Below, piece by piece: positions 34,568-43,447 of a DNA stretch of 64,000 nt; positions within the stretch are counted from its first letter, which is position 1, and each line of letters opens with the position of its first letter. The stretch lies in contig NZ_ANFZ01000007.1 of assembly GCF_000331245.1 (NCBI RefSeq), positions 1 to 64,000 on the forward strand. The letters run 5' to 3'. The notes under the pieces were generated by a model. It searched no databases and had not been told where the DNA came from. It worked only from the letters and a program-made list of their open reading frames with translations. The stretch comes from Blastomonas sp. AAP53 (GTDB lineage: Bacteria; Pseudomonadota; Alphaproteobacteria; Sphingomonadales; Sphingomonadaceae). The position numbers and the translations under genes were made by a program.

Positions 34568-35404
34568 TCAGACCTTTGTCTTGTTCAGGTCATAGGCCCC
34601 AAGGCCGGGCTTGTAGCTCTTTTCGTCAAGGAACTGCCGCAGACCTTCCTTGCGACCTTCGCCGTCATAATAGAACGCCGCTTCCTGCGCGCGCAGCAGA
34701 TAGTCTTCCGCATTGTCGTAGGTCATCTCGCGCACGCGACGCATCGCATCCTTGGTGGCCTTCAGCGCGACCGGGTTCTTGCCGAGCAGGATGTTGGCCA
34801 CCTGTGTCACCCGATCCTTCAGTTGCGCCAGCGGTGCGCTCTCGTTTACCAGGCCCCATTCGGCAGCCTTGGCGCCATCAACCATTTCGCCGGTCATGGC
34901 ATGGTACATCGAACGGCGGAACGAGAGCAGCTCTGCCGCCACCTTGGTAGCGCCGCCGCCGGGCAGGATGCCCCAGTTGATTTCAGACAGGCCGAACTGA
35001 GCCTCGTTGGCTGCAAACGCCAGATCGCAGCCGAGCAATGGGCCATAGCCACCGCCAAAGCACCAGCCGTTGACCATGGCGATCGTCGGCTTCTGGTACC
35101 AGCGCAGGCGACGCCACCAGCCATAGGATTCGCGCTGCGCCTTGCGGACACCGGCAAGCCCCTCTTTCTCCACATCACGGAAATACTCCTGAAGGTCCAT
35201 GCCTGCCGACCAGGAGGTGCCTTCGCCCGACAGGACGAGAACGCCGACTTCTGGGTCAAATTCGAGCCTGTCGAGCACATCCTTCATTTCGCGGTTGAGC
35301 GTGGGCGACATGCAGTTGCGCTTGTCGGGGCGGTTGAACCGCACCCATGCAATCCGGTCCACCACCTCATAGGCGACGGTGCCTTTGGGAGATACTTCCA
35401 CCAT
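34568..35404 (-). CDS. p-Hydroxycinnamoyl-CoA hydratase/lyase (feruloyl-CoA hydratase-lyase)
   Basis: 278 residues from the ATG at 35404. It matches the known HCHL family closely across its length: NRPDKRNCMSPTLNREM, SAGMDLQEYFRDV with the substrate-binding Tyr74, PTIAMVNGWCFGGG for the oxyanion hole and FGLSEINWGI with the catalytic Glu141. The C-terminus FLDEKSYKPG is also typical. It hydrates feruloyl- or coumaroyl-CoA and cleaves it to vanillin or 4-hydroxybenzaldehyde plus acetyl-CoA. Its partner synthase lies at 26233-28113 on the other strand. The divergent MarR gene starts 148 bp away. Confidence 0.94.
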   Translation of the reverse strand: MVEVSPKGTVAYEVVDRIAWVRFNRPDKRNCMSPTLNREMKDVLDRLEFDPEVGVLVLSGEGTSWSAGMDLQEYFRDVEKEGLAGVRKAQRESYGWWRRLRWYQKPTIAMVNGWCFGGGYGPLLGCDLAFAANEAQFGLSEINWGILPGGGATKVAAELLSFRRSMYHAMTGEMVDGAKAAEWGLVNESAPLAQLKDRVTQVANILLGKNPVALKATKDAMRRVREMTYDNAEDYLLRAQEAAFYYDGEGRKEGLRQFLDEKSYKPGLGAYDLNKTKV

Positions 35405-35494
35405 AATTCGGTCCTTTCTGCTCACTTTTGACAGGCTTGCCGGTGCGGGACGCGCCCGCGGCCAGCAGCCCGTGGCCCCTTGCGACCACGTTAC

Positions 35495-35510
35495 TATACT
35501 ATATAGCATA
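35495..35510. promoter_or_regulatory. Candidate MarR operator in the HCHL-marR divergent promoter
   Basis: The 16-bp element TATACTATATAGCATA matches its own reverse complement at 14 of 16 positions and has the perfect core CTATATAG. It lies midway between the two divergent start codons (35404 and 35553), in a strongly AT-rich patch. MarR-type ferulate regulators (FerC/CouR) bind such palindromes and release on binding the hydroxycinnamoyl-CoA thioester. Confidence 0.65.
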
Positions 35511-35552
35511 TATCATTTTGCAAAGGGCCGTTTTTTCAGCTACCGCAGCATC

Positions 35553-35987
35553 ATGACATCGAAGACCCACCATCCTCTGGGCAATGCGCTGGGCTATTGG
35601 CTGCGCCGTGCTACAAGCGCACTGATGGCTGACCTGGGGCGGCGGCTGGGCGATGTGGAGCTTTCGATTGTGGAGGCCACGGTCGTCGTTCTGATCGGTG
35701 CCAACGAGAATATCTCGCAGAGCACGCTGGGCCGCGAGCTGGGCATCAAGAGCGCCAACATGGCGCCGATGATCGCCCGGCTCACCGCCCGGGGTCTGGT
35801 CGCTCGCGGCCGGACCGAAGGGCGCTCTCAGGGCCTTGTTCTGACGGCGGCCGGCAAACGGACAGCAAAACAAGCATTTGAGATCGTCCAGCAGTTCGAG
35901 AACGAGATCGCTGCAGACCTGCCCGAACCGCTGCTCGAACAGATGCAGGCCAAGCTCAAGCAGATCGCGCAGCGCCGAAGCGATTAG
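35553..35987 (+). CDS. MarR family transcriptional regulator
   Basis: 144 residues from the ATG at 35553; an upstream in-frame extension would run across the operator and into the HCHL gene. It has a winged HTH with ISQSTLGRELGIKSANMAPMIARLTARGL and the beta-wing RGRTEGRSQGLVLT. It is divergent from the hydroxycinnamoyl-CoA hydratase-lyase gene, the same arrangement as FerC in sphingobia and CouR in Rhodopseudomonas, so it likely represses the HCHL gene and perhaps itself. Confidence 0.9.
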   Translation: MTSKTHHPLGNALGYWLRRATSALMADLGRRLGDVELSIVEATVVVLIGANENISQSTLGRELGIKSANMAPMIARLTARGLVARGRTEGRSQGLVLTAAGKRTAKQAFEIVQQFENEIAADLPEPLLEQMQAKLKQIAQRRSD

Positions 35988-36195
35988 CCATCCGGCATGA
36001 CGACGCGGCCAACGGCCTGCGGCAAGGGTTTCTCCAAGCAAGCTGATGTTTGGGCTTTGTCACGCGCAATATCCCGCAAATGCAGGACAGAGCAGGAAAT
36101 CCATAAATGACGGATTCAACTGAAGCTGGCCGACCACCTGCCCGTGCAGGGACGGAGCCTCTGTTTTGGCATGGTCAGTCAATCGCGGGCAGGAT

Positions 36196-37650
36196 TTAGT
36201 GCGCGATGCACACTGACTTTGTTTCAAGATAGGGATCCAGCCAGTCGACGCCGAAATCGCGACCGATTCCCGATTGCTTGTAGCCGCCAAACGGCATCGC
36301 AGGATCAATCAGCACATGCGTGTTGACCCAAACCGTGCCCGCTTCAATCCGAGGGATGGTCTGCATCGCCGTGGTGAGGTCGCTCGTCCACAGACTGGCG
36401 GCCAGGCCGGTGACGCCGGCATTGGCACGGGCCACAGCTTCATCGAGCGAGGCCACCGGCGTGATTGCCAGCACCGGCCCGAAGACCTCCTGCCTGGCCA
36501 GGTCGATATCATCAGCGGGGTCAAGAACCAGCGTCGGCTCGACATAAAATCCAGTATCGGGAACGCGCGCGCCCGCGACCAAGGTCGCGCCCTTCGCGCT
36601 GGCATCGGCCAGAAAGGCCCGGACGCGCGCCTGGTGCTGGCGACTGGCGAGCGGATTGACTGTCGCCGCCGGATTGCTGCCAGGACCAACCGGCATAGCC
36701 TGGATCATTGCCTCCAGCATTTCAGTCAGCGGACGATATAGCGTCGTATCGACAAAGATGCGCGATGCCGAGGCGCACACCTGCCCCTGATTGAGAAATG
36801 CGCCCAGCCCCATGCCCTGCACGACCTTGTCCAGATCGGCGTCAGCAGCAATGATCGCGGGGTTCTTGCCGCCCAGTTCCAGCGTTGTGCGCGCCATCCG
36901 GTCCATCGCCAGCCTGCCTATGCGCTTACCGGTGGCGATCGACCCGGTGAACGAGATTTTGGCGATATCGGGATGCACTGAGAGCGCCTGCCCGGCAACC
37001 GCGCCGCGGCCAGTGATGACATTAAACACGCCGTCCGGCACGCCGGCCTGGGTGGCAAGTTCGGCGAGGCGGAATGCGGTCAGCGGCGTGGTTTCTGATG
37101 GCTTGAGGACCAGGGTACACCCGGCGGCGAGCGCCGGTGCGATCTTCCAGATGGCGATCAGCGTGGGGAAATTCCACGGCACGATGCCGGCGACCGGCCC
37201 GATCGGCTCGCGCCGGGTGAATGTGGTCCAGTGCGTCGGACCTCCGGGTAGCGAAGTATCAAAACTGCGACCACTGATCTTGGTGGCAAGCCCGGCGGCA
37301 AACTGCATCCATTCCGCCCCAGCGCCGGCGCCCAGCATCCGCGAGACATTGATCGACTTGCCCTGTTCGCGGGTTTCCAGCTGCGCCAGCTCTTCGCCAT
37401 GCTCGTCAATCAGCATCGCGAAGCGAAAAAGGATGCGCTCGCGTTCAGCTGGGCGCAGGCTGCGCCAGCGTCCGTCTCGGTGCGCACGGACGGCAGCAGC
37501 GACCACGCGGTCGACATCGGCAGCGTCGGCATCAGCAGCGCAATCGAAAGCTTCGCCGGTTGCCGGGTCGTATACCGGCAGCCGGTCTGCACTGTTAAGC
37601 GAGATATATCCACCGTCGCAATAGGCCGAGGCTTCAGTCCGTGTAGTCAT
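36196..37650 (-). CDS. Aldehyde dehydrogenase (probable aromatic aldehyde)
   Basis: 484 residues from the ATG at 37650; GAAGGG lies about 13 bp upstream. It is an NAD(P)-dependent ALDH with the cofactor motif GIVPWNFP, the catalytic Glu in LELGGKNPAII and the nucleophilic Cys in NQGQVCASASRIF. The neighbouring HCHL gene yields vanillin or 4-hydroxybenzaldehyde, so oxidation of these aldehydes to the benzoates is the most likely job. It lies 16 bp downstream of the quinoprotein alcohol dehydrogenase on the same strand, consistent with an alcohol-aldehyde-acid sequence. Confidence 0.9.
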   Translation of the reverse strand: MTTRTEASAYCDGGYISLNSADRLPVYDPATGEAFDCAADADAADVDRVVAAAVRAHRDGRWRSLRPAERERILFRFAMLIDEHGEELAQLETREQGKSINVSRMLGAGAGAEWMQFAAGLATKISGRSFDTSLPGGPTHWTTFTRREPIGPVAGIVPWNFPTLIAIWKIAPALAAGCTLVLKPSETTPLTAFRLAELATQAGVPDGVFNVITGRGAVAGQALSVHPDIAKISFTGSIATGKRIGRLAMDRMARTTLELGGKNPAIIAADADLDKVVQGMGLGAFLNQGQVCASASRIFVDTTLYRPLTEMLEAMIQAMPVGPGSNPAATVNPLASRQHQARVRAFLADASAKGATLVAGARVPDTGFYVEPTLVLDPADDIDLARQEVFGPVLAITPVASLDEAVARANAGVTGLAASLWTSDLTTAMQTIPRIEAGTVWVNTHVLIDPAMPFGGYKQSGIGRDFGVDWLDPYLETKSVCIAH

Positions 37651-37666
37651 TGGGTCATGTTTCCCT

Positions 37667-39757
37667 TCAAAATCCGTTCGCACGTTCGACAACATAGGCG
37701 CGGACGGACTCCATCTGCGCTTCGGTCAGATCCCGACTGAATGAGACCATGCCGTTCTGCATCAGTACTCCGTCGCGGACCACGGAGAGCCACGCCTGTC
37801 GGTCGCCGATCGTGCTGGACCAGCGCAGTTCGGGGAGCACGCCGCCAGAGACGACGCCATCTCCATGGCAACCCGAGCAGCTGCGGGCATAGACCGTCCG
37901 CCCGGTCGCAATCTGCGCCGCCGTGCCGAAGCGTGCAGGCGGAGACGGCGGACGGCCGGTGGTGTTGGGCAGCGCAGGCAGGCTCGCCGTGCCATCAAGC
38001 GCAAATGTCAGCACGCGGGCACGATTGGGTCGGTCGTTGCTCTTTTTCGCCAGATGACCCAGCAGCAGCGGATAGATGCCACCCCAGCCGACCACGACCG
38101 ACACCATTTGCCGGTCGCCGATCGCATAAGTCACTGGCGGTGCGATGATCCCGGCCTGGGCAGGAAAGCTCCACAGTTTCTTGCCGTTCCGCGCATCATA
38201 AGCGACAAAATCACCAGCGGACGTGCCCTGGAAAACCAGATTGCCGGCGGTGGCCAGCAAACCACCGTTCCACGGGCCGACGTGTTCGACGCGCCAGCGT
38301 TCCTTGCCCGCAACCGGGTCCCAGGCGATGATCCGTCCCTTGAGGCTCGCCTTGATCTGGGCCATCGCCGCTTCATCGGTCACCGGCGGTCCCATCTTCT
38401 CAAGGTCCAGACCCAGGTTGACCGACTGTTTGCGCCAGCTGAACTGCTGATCGGGCACGTAAGGCGCGCCCACCTCCTGCGCGGGAATATAGACCAGCCC
38501 GGTCTGGGGGCTGAACGCCATGGGGTGCCAGTTATGCCCGCCAAGGAAGCCAGGCATACCCACCCAGGGCTGCTTGACGCGGTGATAGCGGGCAGCAGGA
38601 TTTACCTTTGGCCGCCCGGTCTTGAGGTCAACTCCGCTCGACCAGTTGACCGGCACGTAATTGTTGGCCGACAGCAGTTTGCCAGTCTCGCGGTCGAGCA
38701 CGTAGAAATAGCCGTTCTTTGGTGCCTGCATCAGCACCTTGCGCAGCTTGCCCTCGATCTTGAGGTCGGCAAGGATCATGTGCTGTGTTGCGGTGTAATC
38801 CCACTGGTCGCCGGGCGTGGTCTGGTAGTGCCAGACATATTCGCCCGTATCGGGACGCAGAGCGACGATGGATGACAGGAACAGGTTGTCGCCGCCGCCG
38901 GGAGACCGAATGGCGGGGTTCCAGGGCGATCCATTGCCGACGCCGATATAGACGAGGTTGAGATCAGGATCGTACGCCATCGAATCCCAGACCGTGCCGC
39001 CGCCGCCGACTTCATCCGGCTTGCCCGACCAGGTCTTGCCGGCCATCTTCTCGAAAATGGCATCGGATGCAGCGCCATCGCGCACACCCGCCTTGCCGGG
39101 TACGGTATAGAACCGCCACGCCAGCTTGCCGGTGGCCATGTCATAGGCGCTGACATAGCCGCGCACCCCGAATTCGCCGCCGCCGTTGCCGATCAGCACC
39201 TTGCCGGCAACAAGCCGCGGCGCGCCGGTGATGGTATAGTTGCGTTCCGGGTCAACCGTCATGGTCTCCCACAGCAATTTGCCGGTTTTCGCATCGAGAG
39301 CGAACAGACGGCCGTCGAAACTGGCCGAGAACAATGTGCCATTCTCGATAGCAACGCCGCGGTTGACGACATCGCAGCAGCCCTTGACCGCAGCTGCGCC
39401 GGGCACCTTGGGGTCATATTGCCACAGCAGCTTGCCGGTCGCGGCTTCAAACGCCTGCACCTTTGACCAGGCGGAGGTGGTGTACAGGATGCCGCCGACC
39501 ATGATCGGCGTCGCTTCCTGTCCGCGATTGACATCAAGGTCGTGATACCAGGCCAGTTTCAGTCCGCTCACCGTCTTGTCGTTGATGGCGGTGAGCGGAC
39601 TGAAGCGGTCTTCAGCCAGGGTACGGCCATGGCGTGCCCATTCGCCTTCGGCCCCCTCTGCCAAGACCGACTGACCGGCGGGCAGGTCACTGCAGGCCGC
39701 AGTGCCCGACAACAAGAGGCCCAACAGCGCCGCCGCAATTCCCTGCCCTGCCCTCAT
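37667..39757 (-). CDS. PQQ-dependent quinohaemoprotein alcohol dehydrogenase
   Basis: 696 residues from the ATG at 39757, which overlaps the TonB-receptor stop by one base (TGATG). An N-terminal export signal (MRAGQGIAAALLGLLLSGTA) puts it in the periplasm. An eight-bladed propeller with repeated W-docking motifs carries the adjacent disulfide C127-C128 (KGCCDVVNRG), typical of PQQ enzymes. A C-terminal cytochrome c domain has C627-S-G-C630-H631. It would oxidise an alcohol such as vanillyl or coniferyl alcohol and pass electrons through haem c. The aldehyde product would be taken by the ALDH downstream. Confidence 0.93.
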   Translation of the reverse strand: MRAGQGIAAALLGLLLSGTAACSDLPAGQSVLAEGAEGEWARHGRTLAEDRFSPLTAINDKTVSGLKLAWYHDLDVNRGQEATPIMVGGILYTTSAWSKVQAFEAATGKLLWQYDPKVPGAAAVKGCCDVVNRGVAIENGTLFSASFDGRLFALDAKTGKLLWETMTVDPERNYTITGAPRLVAGKVLIGNGGGEFGVRGYVSAYDMATGKLAWRFYTVPGKAGVRDGAASDAIFEKMAGKTWSGKPDEVGGGGTVWDSMAYDPDLNLVYIGVGNGSPWNPAIRSPGGGDNLFLSSIVALRPDTGEYVWHYQTTPGDQWDYTATQHMILADLKIEGKLRKVLMQAPKNGYFYVLDRETGKLLSANNYVPVNWSSGVDLKTGRPKVNPAARYHRVKQPWVGMPGFLGGHNWHPMAFSPQTGLVYIPAQEVGAPYVPDQQFSWRKQSVNLGLDLEKMGPPVTDEAAMAQIKASLKGRIIAWDPVAGKERWRVEHVGPWNGGLLATAGNLVFQGTSAGDFVAYDARNGKKLWSFPAQAGIIAPPVTYAIGDRQMVSVVVGWGGIYPLLLGHLAKKSNDRPNRARVLTFALDGTASLPALPNTTGRPPSPPARFGTAAQIATGRTVYARSCSGCHGDGVVSGGVLPELRWSSTIGDRQAWLSVVRDGVLMQNGMVSFSRDLTEAQMESVRAYVVERANGF

Positions 39758-42138
39758 CAGAAATTGTATCCGATCTGCAGATACCATTCGCGCGGACGGG
39801 CATGGGTTTCATAGATGAAGCCGACACCAGGCTGGTTGAACCCGGACACGATATAGCGCTTGTCCAGCAGGTTGGTCACGCCGCCGCCCAGGTACCAGCG
39901 GTCGTCATGGCTATAACGGACCGTGGCGTTGGCAATGCCATAGTCTTCCTGCACCAACTGCGGCGTATTCACCGCGTCGTTGAAAGTGTCGTCACGCCAG
40001 CTGTAATCCAGGTGGAACGCCATGAAGCTGGTGCCGGACAGTTCCAGTCGATAATCCGCAGCCAGCGAGAAGGTGTTTTCAGGCGTGTTGACGAACTGAT
40101 TGGTCAGGAAGATGCCCGCCGCATTGGCGCGTGCATCAAGCCGGGTGTATTTGGCATCGATATAGCCATAGCTGGCACTCAGCTGGAACGACGGGGTCAC
40201 GGCCCATGCGAGATCGACCTCTACCCCCCTGATCTTGGAAGATCCGGCATTGGTCGTCAGCGGCGAGATGCCCCGCTGCACGACCAGCTGCAGGTTGCGA
40301 TAGTCGGTCGAGAAGGCCGCGATGTTGAACCGCACCGAACGGTTTGCGAATTCCGATTTGACACCGGCTTCCCAGGAACGCGCGGTTTCCGGCTGGAACG
40401 ACGGGGCGACAAGCTCGGGACCGGTCAGACGCGTATCCCATCCACCCGCCTTGAAGCCTTCGGAATAGGAGACATAGGTGAAGATGTCGTCCGTCAGCTT
40501 GTATTGCACCCCACCACGGATCGACACGTCGTTGAAGGACTGCCGGTTGACCCCGGGCGGAAAGAGGATGGTGGTGTCGCTGGGCACGGGGAAGGCCGCC
40601 AGCGGAACACCCAGCTTGAAGCTCAGATCATTGAGGTCGCGCTGGCCGCCGACAAAGCGCTTGCGCTCTGCGGTGTAGCGCACGCCGAAGTTGGCGCTCA
40701 GGCGTTCGGTGAAGTTGAACGTGCCCTCGGTAAACGCCGCATAGCTTTTGTTGCGGATGTCGTTGGGGCCGAACACCTGGAACAGCCCGCCGCCCAAAGG
40801 CACGAGATCGTTGTTCTCGCCCGCTTCGTTGAAATAGTACAGGCCGGCGAGCCATTTGAAGTTGTCGCTGTCATAGGTCAGCTGCAGCTCCTGGCTGAAC
40901 TGATCCTGGTTGAGCTGGAAGCCGTGATGATCGATGACCAGTGGCGACATATCTGCGTCCTCGCCGAAGATCGAGGTCATCTTGCGATAGGCGGTGATCG
41001 ATCGCAGCGAGAAGGCATCTGACAGGTCGTGGTTCACGTCGAGGCTGATGCCCCAGACGTCGAGCTTCGTCCCTGCGATCGAATTGCCGTATGTCGTGTA
41101 CCGGTCCGGGGTGACAAAGCGGTTGTCATAGGGCGTGCGCGACGTGAACTGCGGGTTGATCTGCCCGCCCAGCAGGCCGTTGGTGATCGATCCGCACACC
41201 GGTAGCGGCGCGCCGGCAACACAGGCATTGTACAGGCCCGAAATGCCCTGGCCCGTGGTGGTGACCAGCGTCGATGGCGCGGCATTTTCGCGCGTGCGGG
41301 TGTAATCCGCAATCAGCCGGACCTCGGTATCACTGCCCGGCTCCCACAGCAGGTTGGCGCGGATGGTGTCCGAGTTTTCATTGCCCAGATCATTCCCGCT
41401 GGGCAGCCCGTTCAGAATGCCGTTGTCAATGCTGCGGAAGTTGGCCTGATCGGCGGGCAGCACGCCCGGAAAGGGAATGCGCTGGACGAAGCCGTCGCGG
41501 TTCTTGGTCGAGAAAGAGACCGACGCAAACAGCGTTTCGGCCAGCGGAATGTTCATCGAGCCACGAAGGTCGAGGCGGTTGTAACGGCCGGTTGTCGCTT
41601 CCAGCCGGGCACCGAAGTCCTTGCTCGGCCTCTTCGTCACCAGGCTGATCGCACCGCCGATCGTGTTGCGCCCGAACAGCGTGCCCTGCGGACCCTTGAG
41701 AATTTCGATGCGGTCAAGATCGAGCAGATCCATCACACCACCCACATTGCGGGCGATATACACTCCATCGACGTACAGGCCGACGCCTGGTTCGAAGTTC
41801 ATGGCATAGTCGGACTGGCCGATGCCGCGGATGTAGGCGACCAGCGCACTGGACGATCCCGAGATCGGAGCAGACCCGTCAAGAGTGACATTGGGTGCGA
41901 AATCGGCAATCTGCGACACGTTGGTGATGCCGCGCTGCTCAAGATTTTCTGCCGAGACGGCCGTGATGGAGATCGGCACTTCCTGCAGGTTTTCGGATGT
42001 CTTGCGCGCCGTGACGACGATTTCACTCAGGCCCGATGCGCCTTGATCGGCATCCTGCGCACAGGCCGGTGCCACTATCGCTGCACAGGCCGTGCCCAGC
42101 AGTGCGCAGCGCACCGACGTCTTGAATAGACTCTTCAT
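39757..42138 (-). CDS. TonB-dependent outer-membrane receptor
   Basis: 793 residues from the ATG at 42138, preceded by GGGGGAGG. It has a signal peptide cleaved near CAQDADQ, then the TonB-box-like EIVVTARKTSENLQEVPISI, the plug (RGIGQSDYAMNFEPGVGLYVDGVYI, with NTIGGAI and VTKRPS) and a beta barrel ending in YLQIGYNF. Translational coupling to the periplasmic quinoprotein suggests it imports that enzyme's substrate, probably a lignin-derived alcohol or dimer. The AraC gene upstream, same strand, may regulate it. Confidence 0.95.
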   Translation of the reverse strand: MKSLFKTSVRCALLGTACAAIVAPACAQDADQGASGLSEIVVTARKTSENLQEVPISITAVSAENLEQRGITNVSQIADFAPNVTLDGSAPISGSSSALVAYIRGIGQSDYAMNFEPGVGLYVDGVYIARNVGGVMDLLDLDRIEILKGPQGTLFGRNTIGGAISLVTKRPSKDFGARLEATTGRYNRLDLRGSMNIPLAETLFASVSFSTKNRDGFVQRIPFPGVLPADQANFRSIDNGILNGLPSGNDLGNENSDTIRANLLWEPGSDTEVRLIADYTRTRENAAPSTLVTTTGQGISGLYNACVAGAPLPVCGSITNGLLGGQINPQFTSRTPYDNRFVTPDRYTTYGNSIAGTKLDVWGISLDVNHDLSDAFSLRSITAYRKMTSIFGEDADMSPLVIDHHGFQLNQDQFSQELQLTYDSDNFKWLAGLYYFNEAGENNDLVPLGGGLFQVFGPNDIRNKSYAAFTEGTFNFTERLSANFGVRYTAERKRFVGGQRDLNDLSFKLGVPLAAFPVPSDTTILFPPGVNRQSFNDVSIRGGVQYKLTDDIFTYVSYSEGFKAGGWDTRLTGPELVAPSFQPETARSWEAGVKSEFANRSVRFNIAAFSTDYRNLQLVVQRGISPLTTNAGSSKIRGVEVDLAWAVTPSFQLSASYGYIDAKYTRLDARANAAGIFLTNQFVNTPENTFSLAADYRLELSGTSFMAFHLDYSWRDDTFNDAVNTPQLVQEDYGIANATVRYSHDDRWYLGGGVTNLLDKRYIVSGFNQPGVGFIYETHARPREWYLQIGYNF

Positions 42139-42217
42139 CTTGTCCTCCCCCGAATTTTTGGCTTGTTGATTGGGTGCTATGAAATCGCTGGCGTCATCGC
42201 TTGGAGCGACGCGCAAA

Positions 42218-43192
42218 TCATTGTGACAGATGCGCGCAGCGGTACCGCGCAGGCGGCATGCCGAAGCGTTTTCTGAACTGGCGGGTGAAATAGCTCAGGT
42301 CATTGAAGCCGCTGTCCAGGCAGATGCCCAAAATGCTCTCGTGGCGGTAGCCAGGGTTGGTCAGCAACCGGGCGGCGCAGTCCAGCCGTTGCGCCTGGAC
42401 ATGACTGGTCAGCGTTTCGCCGCGCTGCGCGAACAGCGCCTGCACATAGCGCGGCGAGACCCGCATTTGATTGGCCAGCGCTGACAAGTTGAGATCGGGA
42501 TGCGTCAGATGATCTTCAATGAAGCGCACCGCAGTGGTCCAGTGCCGGGCGTGCAGCGACCGGTCGGCGAGCTGCTCGGCGATCACCGGTCGATAGGCGA
42601 GCTGCAAGAGCGAGATCATCGCGTCTTCGAGGCTGTGGTCGACATCCTGCCAAGCACCCGCCTCGGCCCGGTCCCAGAACGTCTCGATGAAATTGGAAAA
42701 TAGCGCTGCACCCGGATTGCGGGATGACACCGGGATTGCGACCAGATCGTCAAGGCTGCCCAGCCGGTTGACGAGACGGTCCTGCCTCAGCCGCAGCACC
42801 AGCACGTCAGTCGGCGCATCGAACTGGATCGCATAGGGGCGTCCGGTATCGCAGAAGGTGAAGTCGCCCGGCTGCAGCAGCGCCTCGCGCCCGGCCTGGA
42901 TGTTGAGGCTGGTACCGCTCATCTGATAATGGATGATGAACTCGCGCTTGTCCTGTTTTACAAGATGGTCCTGGTCGTGGTTGATCCGGGCCGCGCTTGA
43001 CCGGGCGTGGGCAAGCATCAGGCTTCCATCGACGGAAAAGCAGCGGATCGATGCGGTGAAATTGTCGATCTCGAGCGGTGTGAACTGCTTGCCTGCAAAT
43101 TCCGTCGTCAGGACATCGGTCCATGTATCACGGTACCCACACTGGTCAGAGTGTACGTGATAGCTACGCAATTCAGCCATGCTGTTCATCAA
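42218..43192 (-). CDS. AraC family transcriptional regulator
   Basis: 324 residues. The N-terminal half resembles the AraC-binding-like cupin domain of XylS/FeaR-type activators (FTASIRCFSVDGSLMLAHARSS; LQPGDFTFCDTGRPYAIQF). The C-terminal double HTH includes NLSALANQMRVSPRYVQALF and GFNDLSYFTRQFRKRFGMPP. It lies 79 bp upstream of the TonB receptor/quinoprotein pair, which it likely activates in response to an aromatic effector. Confidence 0.92.
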   Translation of the reverse strand: MMNSMAELRSYHVHSDQCGYRDTWTDVLTTEFAGKQFTPLEIDNFTASIRCFSVDGSLMLAHARSSAARINHDQDHLVKQDKREFIIHYQMSGTSLNIQAGREALLQPGDFTFCDTGRPYAIQFDAPTDVLVLRLRQDRLVNRLGSLDDLVAIPVSSRNPGAALFSNFIETFWDRAEAGAWQDVDHSLEDAMISLLQLAYRPVIAEQLADRSLHARHWTTAVRFIEDHLTHPDLNLSALANQMRVSPRYVQALFAQRGETLTSHVQAQRLDCAARLLTNPGYRHESILGICLDSGFNDLSYFTRQFRKRFGMPPARYRCAHLSQ

Positions 43193-43252
43193 TATTTCCC
43201 TCCATTTTTATTACCGGCCGCGCTTGCTGCGCGATCTCAGTCGTGTTTTCGG

Positions 43253-43447
43253 CTATTTTGCATTGATGGCGATAGCCAAGGCCTCCTGGATGACTTTGGG
43301 GTCGCCGATATGATTGGCCAGCAACAGGACCAGTTTGGCGTTGATCTTCACACTTTCCGCCTCGCTCCGGCCGGCATGGGCGGCGAGCACCAGCGCATAG
43401 ATATCATCCGGCGCGGCGATGTTGGGGGTCGTGACAAGCGCGCTCAT
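43253..43447 (-). CDS. DUF2783-like small protein
   Basis: 64 residues from the ATG at 43447, overlapping the flavin monooxygenase stop by 4 bp (ATGA). It is short and helical, with NIAAPDDIYALVLAAH and LANHIGDPKVIQEALAIA. Small proteins of this type occur repeatedly next to FAD-dependent aromatic monooxygenases and may be accessory subunits. It lies in the gap before the AraC gene. Confidence 0.75.
   Translation of the reverse strand: MSALVTTPNIAAPDDIYALVLAAHAGRSEAESVKINAKLVLLLANHIGDPKVIQEALAIAINAK

Noticed and set aside
39634-41022. 462-codon + strand frame across the PQQ dehydrogenase/TonB receptor junction
   Set aside because: Overlaps two well-supported genes on the other strand and reads as low-complexity shadow sequence.
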